Shown: one piece after another, positions 1 through 13,700 of the stretch | Position numbering within the stretch: the first letter of the stretch is position 1 | Layout of the letters: the number at the start of each line of letters is the position of its first letter | Assembly (NCBI GenBank): GCA_029783825.1 | Contig: JAREIK010012041.1 | Coordinates: forward strand, 1 to 64,000 | Source: Sapria himalayana | Taxonomy: Eukaryota > Streptophyta > Magnoliopsida > Malpighiales > Rafflesiaceae | DNA length: 64,000 nucleotides | Direction of reading: 5' to 3' | Made by a program: the position numbers and the translations under genes | Notes under the pieces: generated by a model | What the model was told of the DNA's origin: nothing | The model's input: the letters and a program-made list of their open reading frames with translations, nothing else | The model's database searches: none

Positions 1-805
1 TAATATAAGCTTTAAAAAATAGGCACAATTTTAAAAACAAAATTTTATATTTAGTAAAATATTTTATTTTGATTTTGTATCAAAATAGATTTTGCATTTA
101 TATTTTAATTTATATCATTCTTTTTAATAATTATTATTAATTATTTATTGATCATTATTATAATATCAATTAATAAAATTATTTATATGAGTTTACATTA
201 TATATAATATTAAGATTAATATAACAAAATATTATATTCACATTTTAAAAAAATTAAAAATTATTATTTTTCAAAATTTATAACCTGCAAAATTAAAAAA
301 AACAATAAATTAAATTTTTGTTTTTTCATTCTTTAGATAAAAACTATAAATCAGTAAAGGCATAAACACTTAAATCACCAAACCCCAAAACATCTAAATA
401 CCTAAACCATTAAAACTGTATATCCTGAATAACAAATAATAAATCTCACTTTTATTTATATTATTTATAATTTTAAATATTCATTTTAATTATTTTATAG
501 TTTATTTTTATAGAATTATAAATTACAAAATATTATGTGGAAGATAAATATAATTTAAATTATAAACTTTTAAGAACAAAAAATCTAAACTATAAAAAGA
601 AGCAAAACATCAAAAATATTATTATTTAGTAATTTATTTTACTTTGAGTTTGAATAAATTTAGGTTTTGCATATATATTTTAAATAATATCTATCTTATT
701 TATAATAGTTTATTAATTTATTTTTGATCATTAATATAATATCTATCAATATATTTATTTATATTAAATTTATATGATATATAATTATTAGTATTATCAA
801 AACTA
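1..805 (+). repeat. AT-rich satellite, first block
   Basis: This is the end of a satellite array in which the TAAA octamers read on the + strand (about 350-430). It holds one whole monomer and parts of two others. The text changes to the opposite orientation within about 795-812, where a sequence ending TATCAAAACTAATTG runs into TTTAGGCATTTAGTG. No gene is visible. The assignment rests on direct similarity to the other arrays in the window. Confidence 0.85.
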
Positions 806-3800
806 ATTGTTTAGGCATTTAGTGATTTATAGGTTTTATTTAAACAATGAAATATCAAAAAAAAATATTTTTTTTTATTTTTTCACATTTTCAAAGGTTA
901 TAAACTTTGAAAATATAATAATTTTAAAAGTTTTTTCAAAAGTGAATTCAATATTTAGTTATAATAATCATTATATTTAAATTTATTTACATATACTAAT
1001 TAAGATATATATCAATTAAATTTATTTACAAAATCAATAATGATTCAGATGCAAAGTAAATTATATTATTATATAATAATTTTTTGTTTTTAAGTTTTTT
1101 TAATTCTAATAAGTTTATGTATATTTTTTTGATGAAAAATAATTTATATAAATTATAATTGTCTAACCCATAATTTATTTTGTAATTAATATTTATATAA
1201 AAATAAACAAATAAATAATTAAAATGAATATTTAAAATTATAATGAAAAAAATAAAAATAAGATTTATTGTTTATTATTTAGGATATATCTGATTAAAAA
1301 AATTATGTATTTAGGGTTTTCGAGATTTAGAAGTTATTCATTTAAGTATTTAGGCATTTAGTCATTTATAGGTTTTATTTAAACAATGAAATAACAAATA
1401 AATTATTTTTGATATTTTTTCACATTTTCAATGGTTATAACCTTTGACAATATAATAATTTTAAAATTTTTTAAAAATGTGAATACAATATTTAGTAATA
1501 ATAATCATTATAATTATATATAATATAAACTAACTATAAATAATTGTATTGATAGATATGATATCAATTATCACAAAATAAATTAATATGTTATTATTAT
1601 TATGATAGATATAAATTAAAATATAATTGAAAAACCTAAAATTATTTAAAATCCAAGAAAAATTTATTACTAAATAAAAATTTATGTTTTTTAGTTTTTG
1701 CTTCTTTTTATAATCTTATATATTTTTTTGATGAAAAATAAATTATTTAAATTATATTAGTATCACTCATAATTTATTTTGTAATTAATATTTTAATAAA
1801 TTATTTAAATTATATTTAAGGTTTTCGAGTTTAAAGGTTTAAGTATTTAGGGGCTTTTATGTTTAGGAATTTAGATGTTTAAGTGTTTAGGCATGTACTG
1901 GTTTATAAGTTTTATTTAAACAATGATATAGCAAAAAATTTATTTTTATTATTTTTTCTAATTTTTGAATATTATATACTTTGAAAATATAATAATTTTT
2001 AAATTTTTTTCAAATGTAAATATAATATATATTTATAATAATCTTCATAATTATAATTCATTTAAATTAATATAAATAATTATATTGCTAGATAGTATAA
2101 TAATGATCAAAAAATAAATTAATAAACTTGTATTTATGAGAATGATATAAATTAAATTATAATTGTAAAATCTAAAATGATTCAAAATCAAAATAAGATA
2201 TATTATTAAATAATAATTTTTTATTTTAAAATTTTGCCTCTTTTTATGAGCATTTTTTTTGATTAAAAATAAATATTTTAAATTATATATGTCGCACTAA
2301 TCATTTATTTGGTAATTAATATTTCTATAAAAATAAACTGATAAATAATTAAAATGAATATTTAAAATTATAATGAATACTAATAATACTGTGATTTATG
2401 ATTTATTATTTTGACTATACTAATTTAATGTTTTAAGTATTTATGGGCTTCGGGGTAAAAGAGTTTAGTAATTTTTGAATTTAGTCATTTAGTGGTTTAT
2501 AGGTTTTATATAAAAAATAAAATAACAATAAATTAATTTTGTTATTTTTTCTCGTTTTTGAATGATATACCCTTTGAAAATATAACAATTTTTTAAATTT
2601 TTTTATATGTGAATACTATATTTAGTTATGATAATCTTAATAATTATATATCATGTTAATTCAATATAAACAAGTATATTAATAGATATTATATTAATGA
2701 TCAAAAAATAAATTAATAAACTTTTATTAAATGATAGATATTTTTTAAAATATATTTGCAAAACTAAAATTTATTCAAAATCAAAGTAAAATATAATAGT
2801 AAATAATAATTTTTTTAATGTTTTGCTTCTTTTTATAAGTTTATATTTTTTGTTATTAAGAAGTAAATTATTAAAATTATATTTGTCTTCCACATAATTT
2901 ATTTTTAATTTATAATTCTATAAAACAAAACTAATAAATAATTAAAATGAATATTTAAAATTATAATGAATACAAATAAAATTGAGATTTATTATTTATT
3001 ATTCACGATATACTGGTTTAATGGTTTAAGTATTTAGGTGTTTTGAGGTTTAATGATTTACGTGTTTAGGCCTTTAGTGATTTATAGTTTTTATTTAAAG
3101 AATTAAAAAATAATAAATTTAATTTTTTGATTTTTTTAAATATTTGAAGGTTATAACCTTTGAAATTATAATAATTTTTAATTTTTTTTAAATGTGAATA
3201 TAATATTCAGTAATAATAATCTTAATAATTATATATAATGTAAACTCAATATAAATAATTTTATTAATAGATATTATAATAATGATCTATAAAAAATTAA
3301 TAAACTATTATTAATAAGAATGATATAAATTAAAATATAATTGCAAAATCTAAAATGTTTCAAAATCAAAATAAAATATATAACTAAATTATAAATTTTT
3401 GTTTTTAAAATTTTGCCCCTTTTTATAAGGATATATATTTTTTTTGATGAAAAATAAATTATTTAAAATAGATCTGTCTCACTAATAATTTATTTTAAAA
3501 TTAATAGTTCTATAAAAATAAACTAATAAATAATTAAAAATAAAAATTTAAAATTACACTTAATAAAAATTAAAATAAGATTTTTGATTTATTATTAATG
3601 TATACCAATTTAATAATTTATGTATTTAGAAGTTTTGTCAGTTTAGGAGTTTAGCGATTTATTTTTTTAGGCATTTAGTCATTTATAGGTTTATATTTAA
3701 ACAATAAAATAACAAAAAAAAATTTGTAATTTTTTGTCATTTTCATAGGTTATAACCTTTGAAAATATAATAACATTTAAAATTTTTTCAAATTTGAATA

Positions 3801-6800
3801 CAATATTTAGTTATAATAATTTTAATAATTATATATCATATAAATTCAATATAAATAATTTTATTGATAGATTTATAATAATGATCAAAAATTAAATTAA
3901 TAAACTATTAATAATAAGATAGATATTAATTAAAAAATATTTACAAAACCCAAAATGATTCAAAATTAAAGTAAAAAATATTATTGGATAATAATTTTTA
4001 TATTTTAAAATTTTACTTCTTTTATAAGCGTAAATATTTTTTTTGATAAAAAATAAATTATTTAAATTAAATTTGTCGCACTCATAATTTATTTTGTAAT
4101 AAATATTTATATAAAATAAACATATAAATAATTAAAATGAATATTTAAAATAATAATAAATGAAATAAAAATTAGATTTCTTAATTATTAAGTTGTATAT
4201 AGCAGTTTAATGGTTTGTGTATTTAGGCATTACGAGCCTTAAGAGTTTACTGATTTTACTGTGTATGAATTTAGTGGTTTATAGGTTTTATAAAAAAATT
4301 AAAATAATAAAATATTTATTTTTATTATTTTTTGATATTTTCAAAGGTTATAACATTTGAAAATATAATAATTTTTAAATTTTTTTCAAATGTGAATTCA
4401 ATATTTAGTTATAATAATCATTATATTTTATATCATATAAATTCAATATAAACAATATTATTAATAAATATTCTAAAAATGATCAAAAAATAAATTAATA
4501 ATATATTATTAATAAGATAGATATTAATTAAAATATAATAAAAAACCTAAAATGATTCAGAAGAAATGAAAATATATTATTATATAATAATTTGTTGTTT
4601 TGAAATTTTTTTTCTTTTAAAAAGTTTATCCATATTTTCTTGATGAAAATTAATTTATATAAATTATATTTGTCTAACTCATAATTTATTTTTTAATTAA
4701 TATTTATATAAAAATAAACAAATAAATAAATTAAAATGAATATTTAAAATTATAATGAAAAAAATGATATTGAGATTTATTCTTTATTATTTTGGGTATA
4801 GCAGTCTAATTTAAATAAGATCTATCTCACTAATAATTTATTTTGTAATTAATATTTCTATAAAAATAAACTGATAAATAATTAAAATAAAAATTTAAAA
4901 TTATACTGAATAAAAATTAAAATGAGATTTATGATTTATTATTAATGTATACCAGTTTAATATTTTAAGTATTTAGAGGTTTTTTCATTTATGACTTTAG
5001 CGATTTATATTTTTTGGCATTTAGTGGTTTATAGGTTTTATTTTATCAATGAAATAATAAAAAAATTATTTTTGATATTTTCTCGCATTTTCAAAGGTTA
5101 CAACCTTTGAAAATATAATAACTTTAAATTTTTTTAAAAATGTGAATACAATATTTAGTAATAATAATCATTATAATTATATATAATATAAACTAAATAT
5201 AAACAATTTAATTGATAGATATGATATCAATTATCAAAAAATAAATTAATATGCTATTATTAATATGATAGCTATAAATTAAAATATTATTGCAAAACCT
5301 AAAAAAATTCAAAATCCAAGTAAAATTTATTTCTAAATAATAATTTTTTTAAGCTTTTGCTTCTTTTTATAAACTTATATTTTTTTTGATGAAAATTAAA
5401 TTATTTAAATTATATTTGTATCACTCATAATTTTTTTTGAAATTAATATTTTAATAAATTATTTAAATTATATTTAATGTTTACAAGTTTAAAGGTTTAA
5501 GTATTTAGGGGCTTTTGTGTTTAGGAGTATATAGGTTTAAGTGTTTAAGCATTTAGTGGTTTATAAGTTTTATTTAAACAATGATATAACAAAAAAAATT
5601 ATTTTTATTATTTTTTTAATTTTTGAAGGTTATAACCTTTGAAAATATAATAATTTTTAAATTTATTTCAAATGTAAATATAATATTTAGTTATAATAAT
5701 CTTAATAATTATAAGTCATTTAAATTCAATATAAATAATTACATTGCTAGATTTTATAATAATGATCAAAAAATAATTTAATAAACTATTATTAATAAGA
5801 TAGTTATTATTTAAAATATATTTGCAAAATCTAAATTTATTCAAAATGAAAGTAAAATATATTACTTAATAATAATTTTTTTAATGTTTTGCTTTTATTA
5901 TAACTTTATATTTTTGTTATTATAAATAAATTATTTAAATTAATTTGTCTTACTCATAATTTATTTTGTAATTTATAATTCTATAATAATAAACTAATAA
6001 ATAATTAAAATAATTATTTAAAATTATAATGAATACAAATAAAATTGAGATTTATTATTTATTATTCAGGATATACCGGTTTAATGGTTTAAGTATTTAG
6101 GTGTTTTTGGGTATACGAGTTTATTGATTTAAGTGTTTAGACCTTTAGTGATTTATAGTTATTATCTAAAGAATTAAAAAACCAAAAATTTAATTTTTTG
6201 AATTTTTTTTATTTTTGAAGGTTATAACATTTGAAAATATAATAATTTTAAATTTTTTCAAATGTGAATATAATATTTAGTTATAATAATTTTAATAATT
6301 ATATATAATGTAAACTAAATATAAATAATTTTATTAATAGATATTATAATAATGATCAATAAATAAATTAATAAACTAGTATTAATAAGAATGATATAAA
6401 TTAAAATATAATTGTAGAATCTAAAATGATTCAAAATCAAAATAACATATATTACTAGATAATAAATTTTTATTTTAAAAATTTTGCCTCATTTTATAAG
6501 CAATTATATTTTTTTGATGAAAAATAAATTATTTAAATTATATATGTCTCACTAATAATTATTTTGTAATTAATATTTGTATAAAAATAAATTGATAAAT
6601 AATTAAAATGAATATTTAAAATTATAATGAATACTAATAAAAAGAGATTTATTATTTATTATTTTAGGTATACCTATTTAATGGTTTAAGTTTTTTGTGG
6701 TTTTGGGGTTAAGGAGTTTATTGATTTATATGTTTGCACATTTTGGTGTTTATAGGTTTTATTTAATCAATGAAATAACAAAAAATTATTTTTATGAATT

Positions 6801-7980
6801 TTCGTGATTTTCAAAGATTATTACCTTTGAAAATATAATAAATTTTTAATCTTTCTAAAATATTAATGCAATACTTAGTTATAATAATCTTAATAATTAT
6901 ATTTGATGTAAAAATAATATAAAAAAATTTATTAATATATATTATTATAATGATCGAAAAATAAATTAATAAACTATTATTAATAAGATAGATATTAATT
7001 AAAATATATTTGCAGAACCCAAAATAATTCACAATCAAAGTAAATTATATTACTAAATAAAATTTTAAATTTTTGAAATTTTGTTTATTTTTATAAGCTT
7101 ATTTTTTTTCATAAAAAATAATGTATTTAAATTAATTGTCTCACTCATTATTTATTTTGTAATTAATTTTTCTATAAAAATAAACAAAAAAATAATTAAA
7201 ATGAATATTTAAATTATAATGAATACAAATAAAAATGAAATTTATTATTTATTATTTAGGTTATATTGGTTTAAAGGTTTAAGTATTTAGGGGGTTTTGT
7301 AGTTAAGGAGTCTAGATATTTAAATGATTAAGGATTTAGTGGTTTATAAATTTTATTTAAATAATAAAATCATAAAAAAATTATTTTTGTGATTTTTTAT
7401 CATTTTTGAAGGTTATAACCTTTGAAAATAAATAATTTTTAAATTTTTTTCAAATGTAATATAATATTTTGTTATAATAATCTTAATAATTATTAGACAT
7501 TTAAATTCAATATAAGTAATTTTTTTGATAGATATTATAATAATGATCAAAAAATAAATTAATAAACTATTATTAATAATATTGATAGCAATTAAAATAT
7601 AAATACAAAACCGATAATGATTCAAAATCTAAGTAAAATTTATTACTAAATTATAATTTTTTTTTAAATTTTTACTTATTTTTATAACTTATATTTATTT
7701 TTTGATTAAAAATAAATTATTAAAATTATATTTGTCTTATTCTTTATTTATTTTGCAATTAATATTTCTCTAAAAAATAAACTAATAAATAATTAAAATG
7801 AATATTTAAAATTATAATGAATACAAATTAAAATGAGATTTATGATTTATTATATATGGTATATCAGTTTAATGGATTGTTAATTTAGGGGTTTTGTCAG
7901 TTTAGGAGTTTAGCAATTTGTGTTTTTTGGCATTTAGTAGTTTATAGTTTGTATTTATATAATAAAAATAAAAAAAAAAT

Positions 7981-8021
7981 TTTGATTTTATCTGATTTTA
8001 TCTGATTTTATCTGATTTTAA
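7981..8021. repeat. Decamer tandem repeat inside a monomer
   Basis: TCTGATTTTA is repeated three times in exact tandem (7991-8020), preceded by a one-base variant. It lies just left of a GGTTATAACC palindrome. Other monomers have a single copy here, so this is local slippage. Confidence 0.9.
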
Positions 8022-8265
8022 TAGGTTATAACCTTTAACAATATAAGTATTTTTAAAATTTTTTGAAATGTGAACACCATGTATAATTATATTAGTCTTA
8101 CTAATTATATATCATATAAATTCAGTATAAAGAATTTTAATGTAGATAGTATAATAATGATCAAAAATTAAATTAATAAACTATTATTAATAATATAAAT
8201 ATTAATTAAAATATATTTACATAACACAAAATTATTCAAAATCAAATCAAAATATATTACTAAAT

Positions 8266-8356
8266 AATAATATTTGTTTCACTCGAAATTTATTTTTTAT
8301 TTCTTAAAAATAAATTATTTAAATAATATTTGTTTCACTCGAAATTTATTTTTTAA
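8266..8356. repeat. 56-bp tandem duplication inside a monomer
   Basis: A segment of about 34 bp that includes TTTGTTTCACTCGAAATTTA occurs at 8266-8299 and again at 8322-8356, an offset of 56 bp. The usual TTTTATAAGCTTATATTTTT segment between the two positions is missing. This looks like a local deletion plus duplication in one monomer. Confidence 0.8.
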
Positions 8357-10709
8357 TTAATTTTTCTAAAAAATTAACTATAAATAATTAAAATGAATAT
8401 ATAAAATATAATAAATAGAAATAAAAATGAGATTTATTATTTATTATTTATTAAGTAGTATATAGCTGTGAAAAGGTTTATGTATTTAGGGGTTTCGGGG
8501 TCTATGAGCTTACTAATTAAATTAAGTAAGAATTTAATGATCTATAGGTTTTATTTTAAAAATGATATAACAAAAAATTTATTTTTATTAATTTTTCTCA
8601 TTTTAAGGTTTTAACCTTTGAAAATATAATAATTTTTAAATTTCTTTTCAAAAGTGAAAACAATATATATTTATAATAATCATAATAATTATATATCATA
8701 TAAATTCAATATAAACAATTTTATTGATAGATATTCTAATAATTAACAAAAAATAAATTAAAAATATATTATGAATAATATTGATATTACTTAAAATATA
8801 ATATCAAAACCTAAAATGATTCAAAAGCAAAGCAAAATATATTAATTAATAATAATTATTTATTTTTAAATTTTAATTCTTTTTATAAGCTTATCTATTT
8901 TTTGATGAAAAATAATTTTTATAAATTATATTTTTAACTCATAATTTATTTTATAATTAATATATATATATATAAATAAAAAACTAAACATTCAAAATGA
9001 TTTTTTTTAAATTATAATGAAAACAAATTAAAAATGAGATTTATTAATTATTTTTTAGTGTATACCAGTTTAAAGGATTATCTATATAGGGGTATCGTGA
9101 TTTTGTAGTTTAGTCATTTAAGTGTTTAGGTATTTAGTGGTGTATAGCTTTTATTTAAACAATGAAATAATAAAAAAAATATTTTTTTTATTTTTTCACA
9201 TTTTCAAAGTTTATAACCTCTGAAAATATAATAATTTTAAAACTTTTTTCAAAAGTGAATATAATATTTAGTCATAATAATCATTATATTTATATATCAT
9301 ATAGATTCAATATAAACATACTTATTGATAAATATTCTAATAATGTTCAAAACATAAATTAATAATCTATTATTAATAAAATAGATATCATTTAAAATAT
9401 AATTACAAATATTAAAATGATTCAGAAGAAAAGCAAAATATATTACTATATAATAATTTTTTGTTTTAAATTTTTTTTTTCTTTTTAAAAGTTTATTTAT
9501 AATTTTTTGATGAAAAATAATTTATATAAATTATATTTGTTTAACTCATAATTTATTTTGTAATTAATAATTATATACAAATATACAAATAAATAATTAA
9601 AATGAATATTTAAAATTATAATGAAAACAAAATGAGTTTTATTATTTATTATTTATTATTTAGGGTATACCAGTTTAATTTAAATTAGAACTATATTACT
9701 AATAATTTATTTTGTAATTAATATTTCTATAAAATAAACTGATAAATAATTAAAATAAAAATTTAAAATTAAACTGAATAAAAATTAAAAAGAAATTTAT
9801 GATTTATTATTAATATATACCAGTTTAATTGTTTAAGTATTTAGAGGCTTTGTCATTTAGAAGTTTAGAGATTTATGTTTTTAGGGATTTAGTGGTTTAT
9901 AAGTTTTATTAAAACAATAAAATTACAAAAATAAATTGTAATTTTTTCTAATTTTCATAGGTTATAAACTTTTAAAATATAATAATATTTAAAATTTTTT
10001 GAAATGTGAATATTATGTATAATTATATTAATCTTACTAATTATATATCGTATAAATTCAATATAAATAATTTTAATCATAGATATTATAATAATGATCA
10101 AAAATTAAATTAATAAACTATTATTAATAAGATTGATATTAATTAAAAAATATTTACAAAACCCAAATTGATTCAAAATTAAAGTAAAAAATATTACTTA
10201 ATAATAATTTTTAATTTTTGAAATTATACTTCTTTTATAAGCGTATATATTTTTTTGATTAAAAATAAATTATTTAAATTATATTTGTTGCACTCATAAT
10301 TTATTTTGTAATAAATATTTCTATAAAATAAACTTATAAATAATTAAAATGAATATTTAAAATAATAATAAATTGAAATAAAAATAAGATTTCTTATAAG
10401 TTTATATATTTTTTGATGAAAGATAATTTATTTAAATTATATTTGTCTCACTATTAATTTATTTTTTAATTTATTTTTATATAAAAATAAACTAATAAAT
10501 AATTAAAATGTATATATAAAATTATAATGAAAACTAATAAAAATGAGATTTATGATTAATTATTTAGGGTATACCTATTTAAAGATTTAAGTTTATTGTG
10601 GGTTTGGGGTTAATGTGTTTATTGATTTATATGTTTACACATTTAGGTGTTTATAGGTTTTATTTAATCAATGAAATAACAAAATATTTATTTTTATGAA
10701 TTTTCTTGA

Positions 10710-10735
10710 TTTTCAAAGGTTATAACCTTTGAAAA
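10710..10735. other. Perfect 26-bp palindrome at array inversion point
   Basis: The 18-base core CAAAGGTTATAACCTTTG is extended by four T on the left and four A on the right, giving a perfect 26-bp dyad with its centre at 10722/10723. On the left the monomer reads in the minus orientation up to this point. On the right the sequence continues (ATATC, AAAAATAATAAAAATAA) as in plus-orientation monomers. The orientation switch of the array therefore falls on the dyad axis itself. Confidence 0.9.
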
Positions 10736-13700
10736 TATCTAAAAATAATAAAAATAATTTTATTTTTAATTTTATTTTTATTCTTAAATAAAAACTATAA
10801 ACCACTAAATGCATATATAGTTAAATTAGTAAAATCCTAAACCACGTAATGCCTAAATACATAAACCATTAAACTGCTATATACTACTTAAAAATTAATA
10901 AATCTAATTTTTATTCTATTTATTATAATTTTATATATTCATTTTAATTATTTATTAGTTTATTTTTATAGAAATATTTATTACAAAATAAAGTATGAGT
11001 GTGACAAATATAATTTAATTAATTTATTTTTAATAAAAAAAATATACGATTATAAAAGAAGTAAAAAATTAAAAATTAAATATTATTATCCAGTAATATA
11101 TTTTACTTTAATTTTGAATCAATTTGGGTTTTGTAAATATTTTTTAATTAATATCTATATTATTATTAATAGTTTATTAATTTAATTTTTGATTATTATT
11201 ATAATATCTATCAATAAAATTGTTTATATTGAATTTATATGATATATATTTATTAAAATTATTATAACTAAATATTGTATTCACATTTCAAAAATTTTAA
11301 ATATTATTATTTTTTCAAAGGTTATAACCTATGAAAATGACAAAAAATTACAAATTTTTTTTTGTTATTTTATTGTTTAAATAAAACCTATAAACCACTA
11401 AATTCCTAAAAACATAAATTGCTAAACTCCTAAACGACAAAACTTCTAAATATGTAAACTATTAAATTGGTATACATTAATAATAAATCATAAATCTCAT
11501 TTTAACTTTTATTAAGTGTAATTTTAAATTTTTATTTTAATTATTTATCAGTTTATTTTTATAGAAATATTAATTACAAAATAAATTATTAGTGAGACAG
11601 ATCTATTTTAAATAATTTACTTTTTATCAAAAAAAATATATGCTAATAAAAAGAGGCAACATTTTAAAAACAAAAATTTATTATTTTGTAATATAATTTA
11701 TTTTGATTTTGAATCATTTTAGTTTTTGCAATTATATTTTAATTTATATCATTCTTATTAATAATAGTTTTTTAATTTTTTATTGATCATTATTATAATA
11801 TCTATTAAAAAAAATATTTATATTGAGTTTACATTATATATAATTATTAAGAAAATTATAACTAAATATTATATTAAAATTTTAAAAAAATAAAAATTAA
11901 TATATTTTCAAATTTATAACCTTCACAAATTAAAAAAAAATCAAAAAATTTAAGCTTTTTTATTCTTTAAATAAAAACTATAAATCACTTAAGTCCTAAA
12001 CACTTAAATCACTAAACTAAAAAATACCTAAATACTTAAACCATTAAACTAGTATATCCTGAATAATAAATAATAAATCTCAATTTTATTTGTATTCATT
12101 ATAATTTTAAATATTCATTTTAATTATTTATTAGTTTCTTTTTATAGAATTATAAATAAAAAATAAATTATGTGGAAGACAAATATAATTTTAATAATTT
12201 ACTTTTAATAACAAAAAATATAAACTTATAAAAAGAAGCAAAACATCAGAAAAATTATTATTTAGTCTTATATTTTACATCTATTTTGAATAAATTTATG
12301 TTTTGCAAATATATTTTAAAAAATATCTATCTTATTAATAATAGTTTATTAATTTATTTTTTGATCATTAATATAATATCTATCAATATTATTGTTTATA
12401 TTGAATTAACATGATATATAATTAATAAGATTATCATAACTAAATATAGTATTCACATATAAAAAAAAATTAAAAATTATTATATTTTCAAAGGTTATAA
12501 CCTTCAAAAATGCGAAAAAATAACAAAAATAAATTTTTTGTTATTTCATTGTTTAAATAAAACTTATAAACCATTAAATGCCTAAATACATAAATCTCTA
12601 AACTTTTAAACCCCGAAGCCCCTAAATACCTAAACATTTAAACTCGTAAACCTTAAATATAATTTAAATAATTTATAGAAATATTAATTACAAAATAAAA
12701 TATGAGTGACAAATATATTTTAAATAATATATTTTTCAACAAAAAAATATATAAGCTTATAAAATGATGCAAAAACTAAAAAAATTATTATTATTTAATT
12801 AATTTTACTTTGATTTTCAATCATTTTAGGTTTTTTAATTATATTTTAATTTATATCTATCATATTAATAATAGTTTATTAATTTATTTTTTGATAATTG
12901 ATATAATATTATCAATAAAATTGGTTATATTTAGTTTATATTATATATAGTTATAATAATTATTATTACTAAATAATGTATTCACATTTTTAAAAAATTT
13001 TAAAATTATTATATTTTCAAATGTTACGACATTTGAAAATTTGAAAAAATATCAAAAATGAATTTTTTGTTATTTCAATGTTCGAATAAAAGCTATAAAC
13101 CATTAAATGCCTAAATAATTAAATCAATAACTTCTAAATCATGAAAACCCTAAATAGATAAATATTTTTAATCAGGTATATCCTAAATAATAAATAATAA
13201 ATCTAATTTTTATTTTGTTCATTATAATTTTAAATATTCATTTTAATTATTTATTTGTTTATTTTTATTTAAATATTAATTACAAAATAAATTATTAGTT
13301 CGACAGATATAATTTATATAAATTATTTTTCAACAAAAAAATATAGATAGACTTATTAAAAGAAGAAAAAAATTAAAAACAATAAATTATTATATAGTAA
13401 GATATTTTACTTTGTTTCTGAATCATTATAAGTTTTGTAAATATATTTTAATTGATATCTAACTTATTAATAATAGATTATTATTTTATTTTTTGATCAT
13501 TATTAAAATATTTATCAATAAAAATATTTATATTTAATTTATATGATATATAGATTTAATAATTATTATGACTAAATATTGTATTCACTTTTGAAAAAAA
13601 TTTTAAAATTATTATATTTTCAAAGATTATAACCTTTGAACATGTGAAAAAACAAAAAAATATATATTTTTTTATTATTTCATTGTTTAAATAAAACCTA

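Larger units (their letters stand above)
806..10722 (-). repeat. AT-rich satellite array, inverted block
   Basis: This is about 10 kb of head-to-tail monomers with the octamers on the minus strand. The landmark GGTTATAACC, with variants, occurs near 2563, 3148, 3748, 4347, 5095, 5629, 6222, 6815, 7412, 8024, 8606, 9210, 9960 and 10717. Steps are mostly 530-610 bp, with three of about 750 bp. The longer steps contain a second copy of the segment running from the octamer block to the next TAATTATTTAT. Read towards smaller coordinates from 10.7 kb, the subtype order is roughly j a b f g h i j c d b. Composition is almost entirely A and T. Short open frames occur, but they are chance products of AT-rich repeats. 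I see nothing else in this stretch. Confidence 0.9.

Noticed and set aside
6811..7038. Recurring 60-86 codon frames rich in Ile, Asn, Tyr and Leu (also 35470-35697, 39207-39434, 46282-46509, 40399-40632)
   Set aside because: They fall at the same place of the satellite monomer, differ by frame breaks between neighbours and consist of AT-biased residues only. Their similarity is that of the repeat, with no sign of codon-level constraint.
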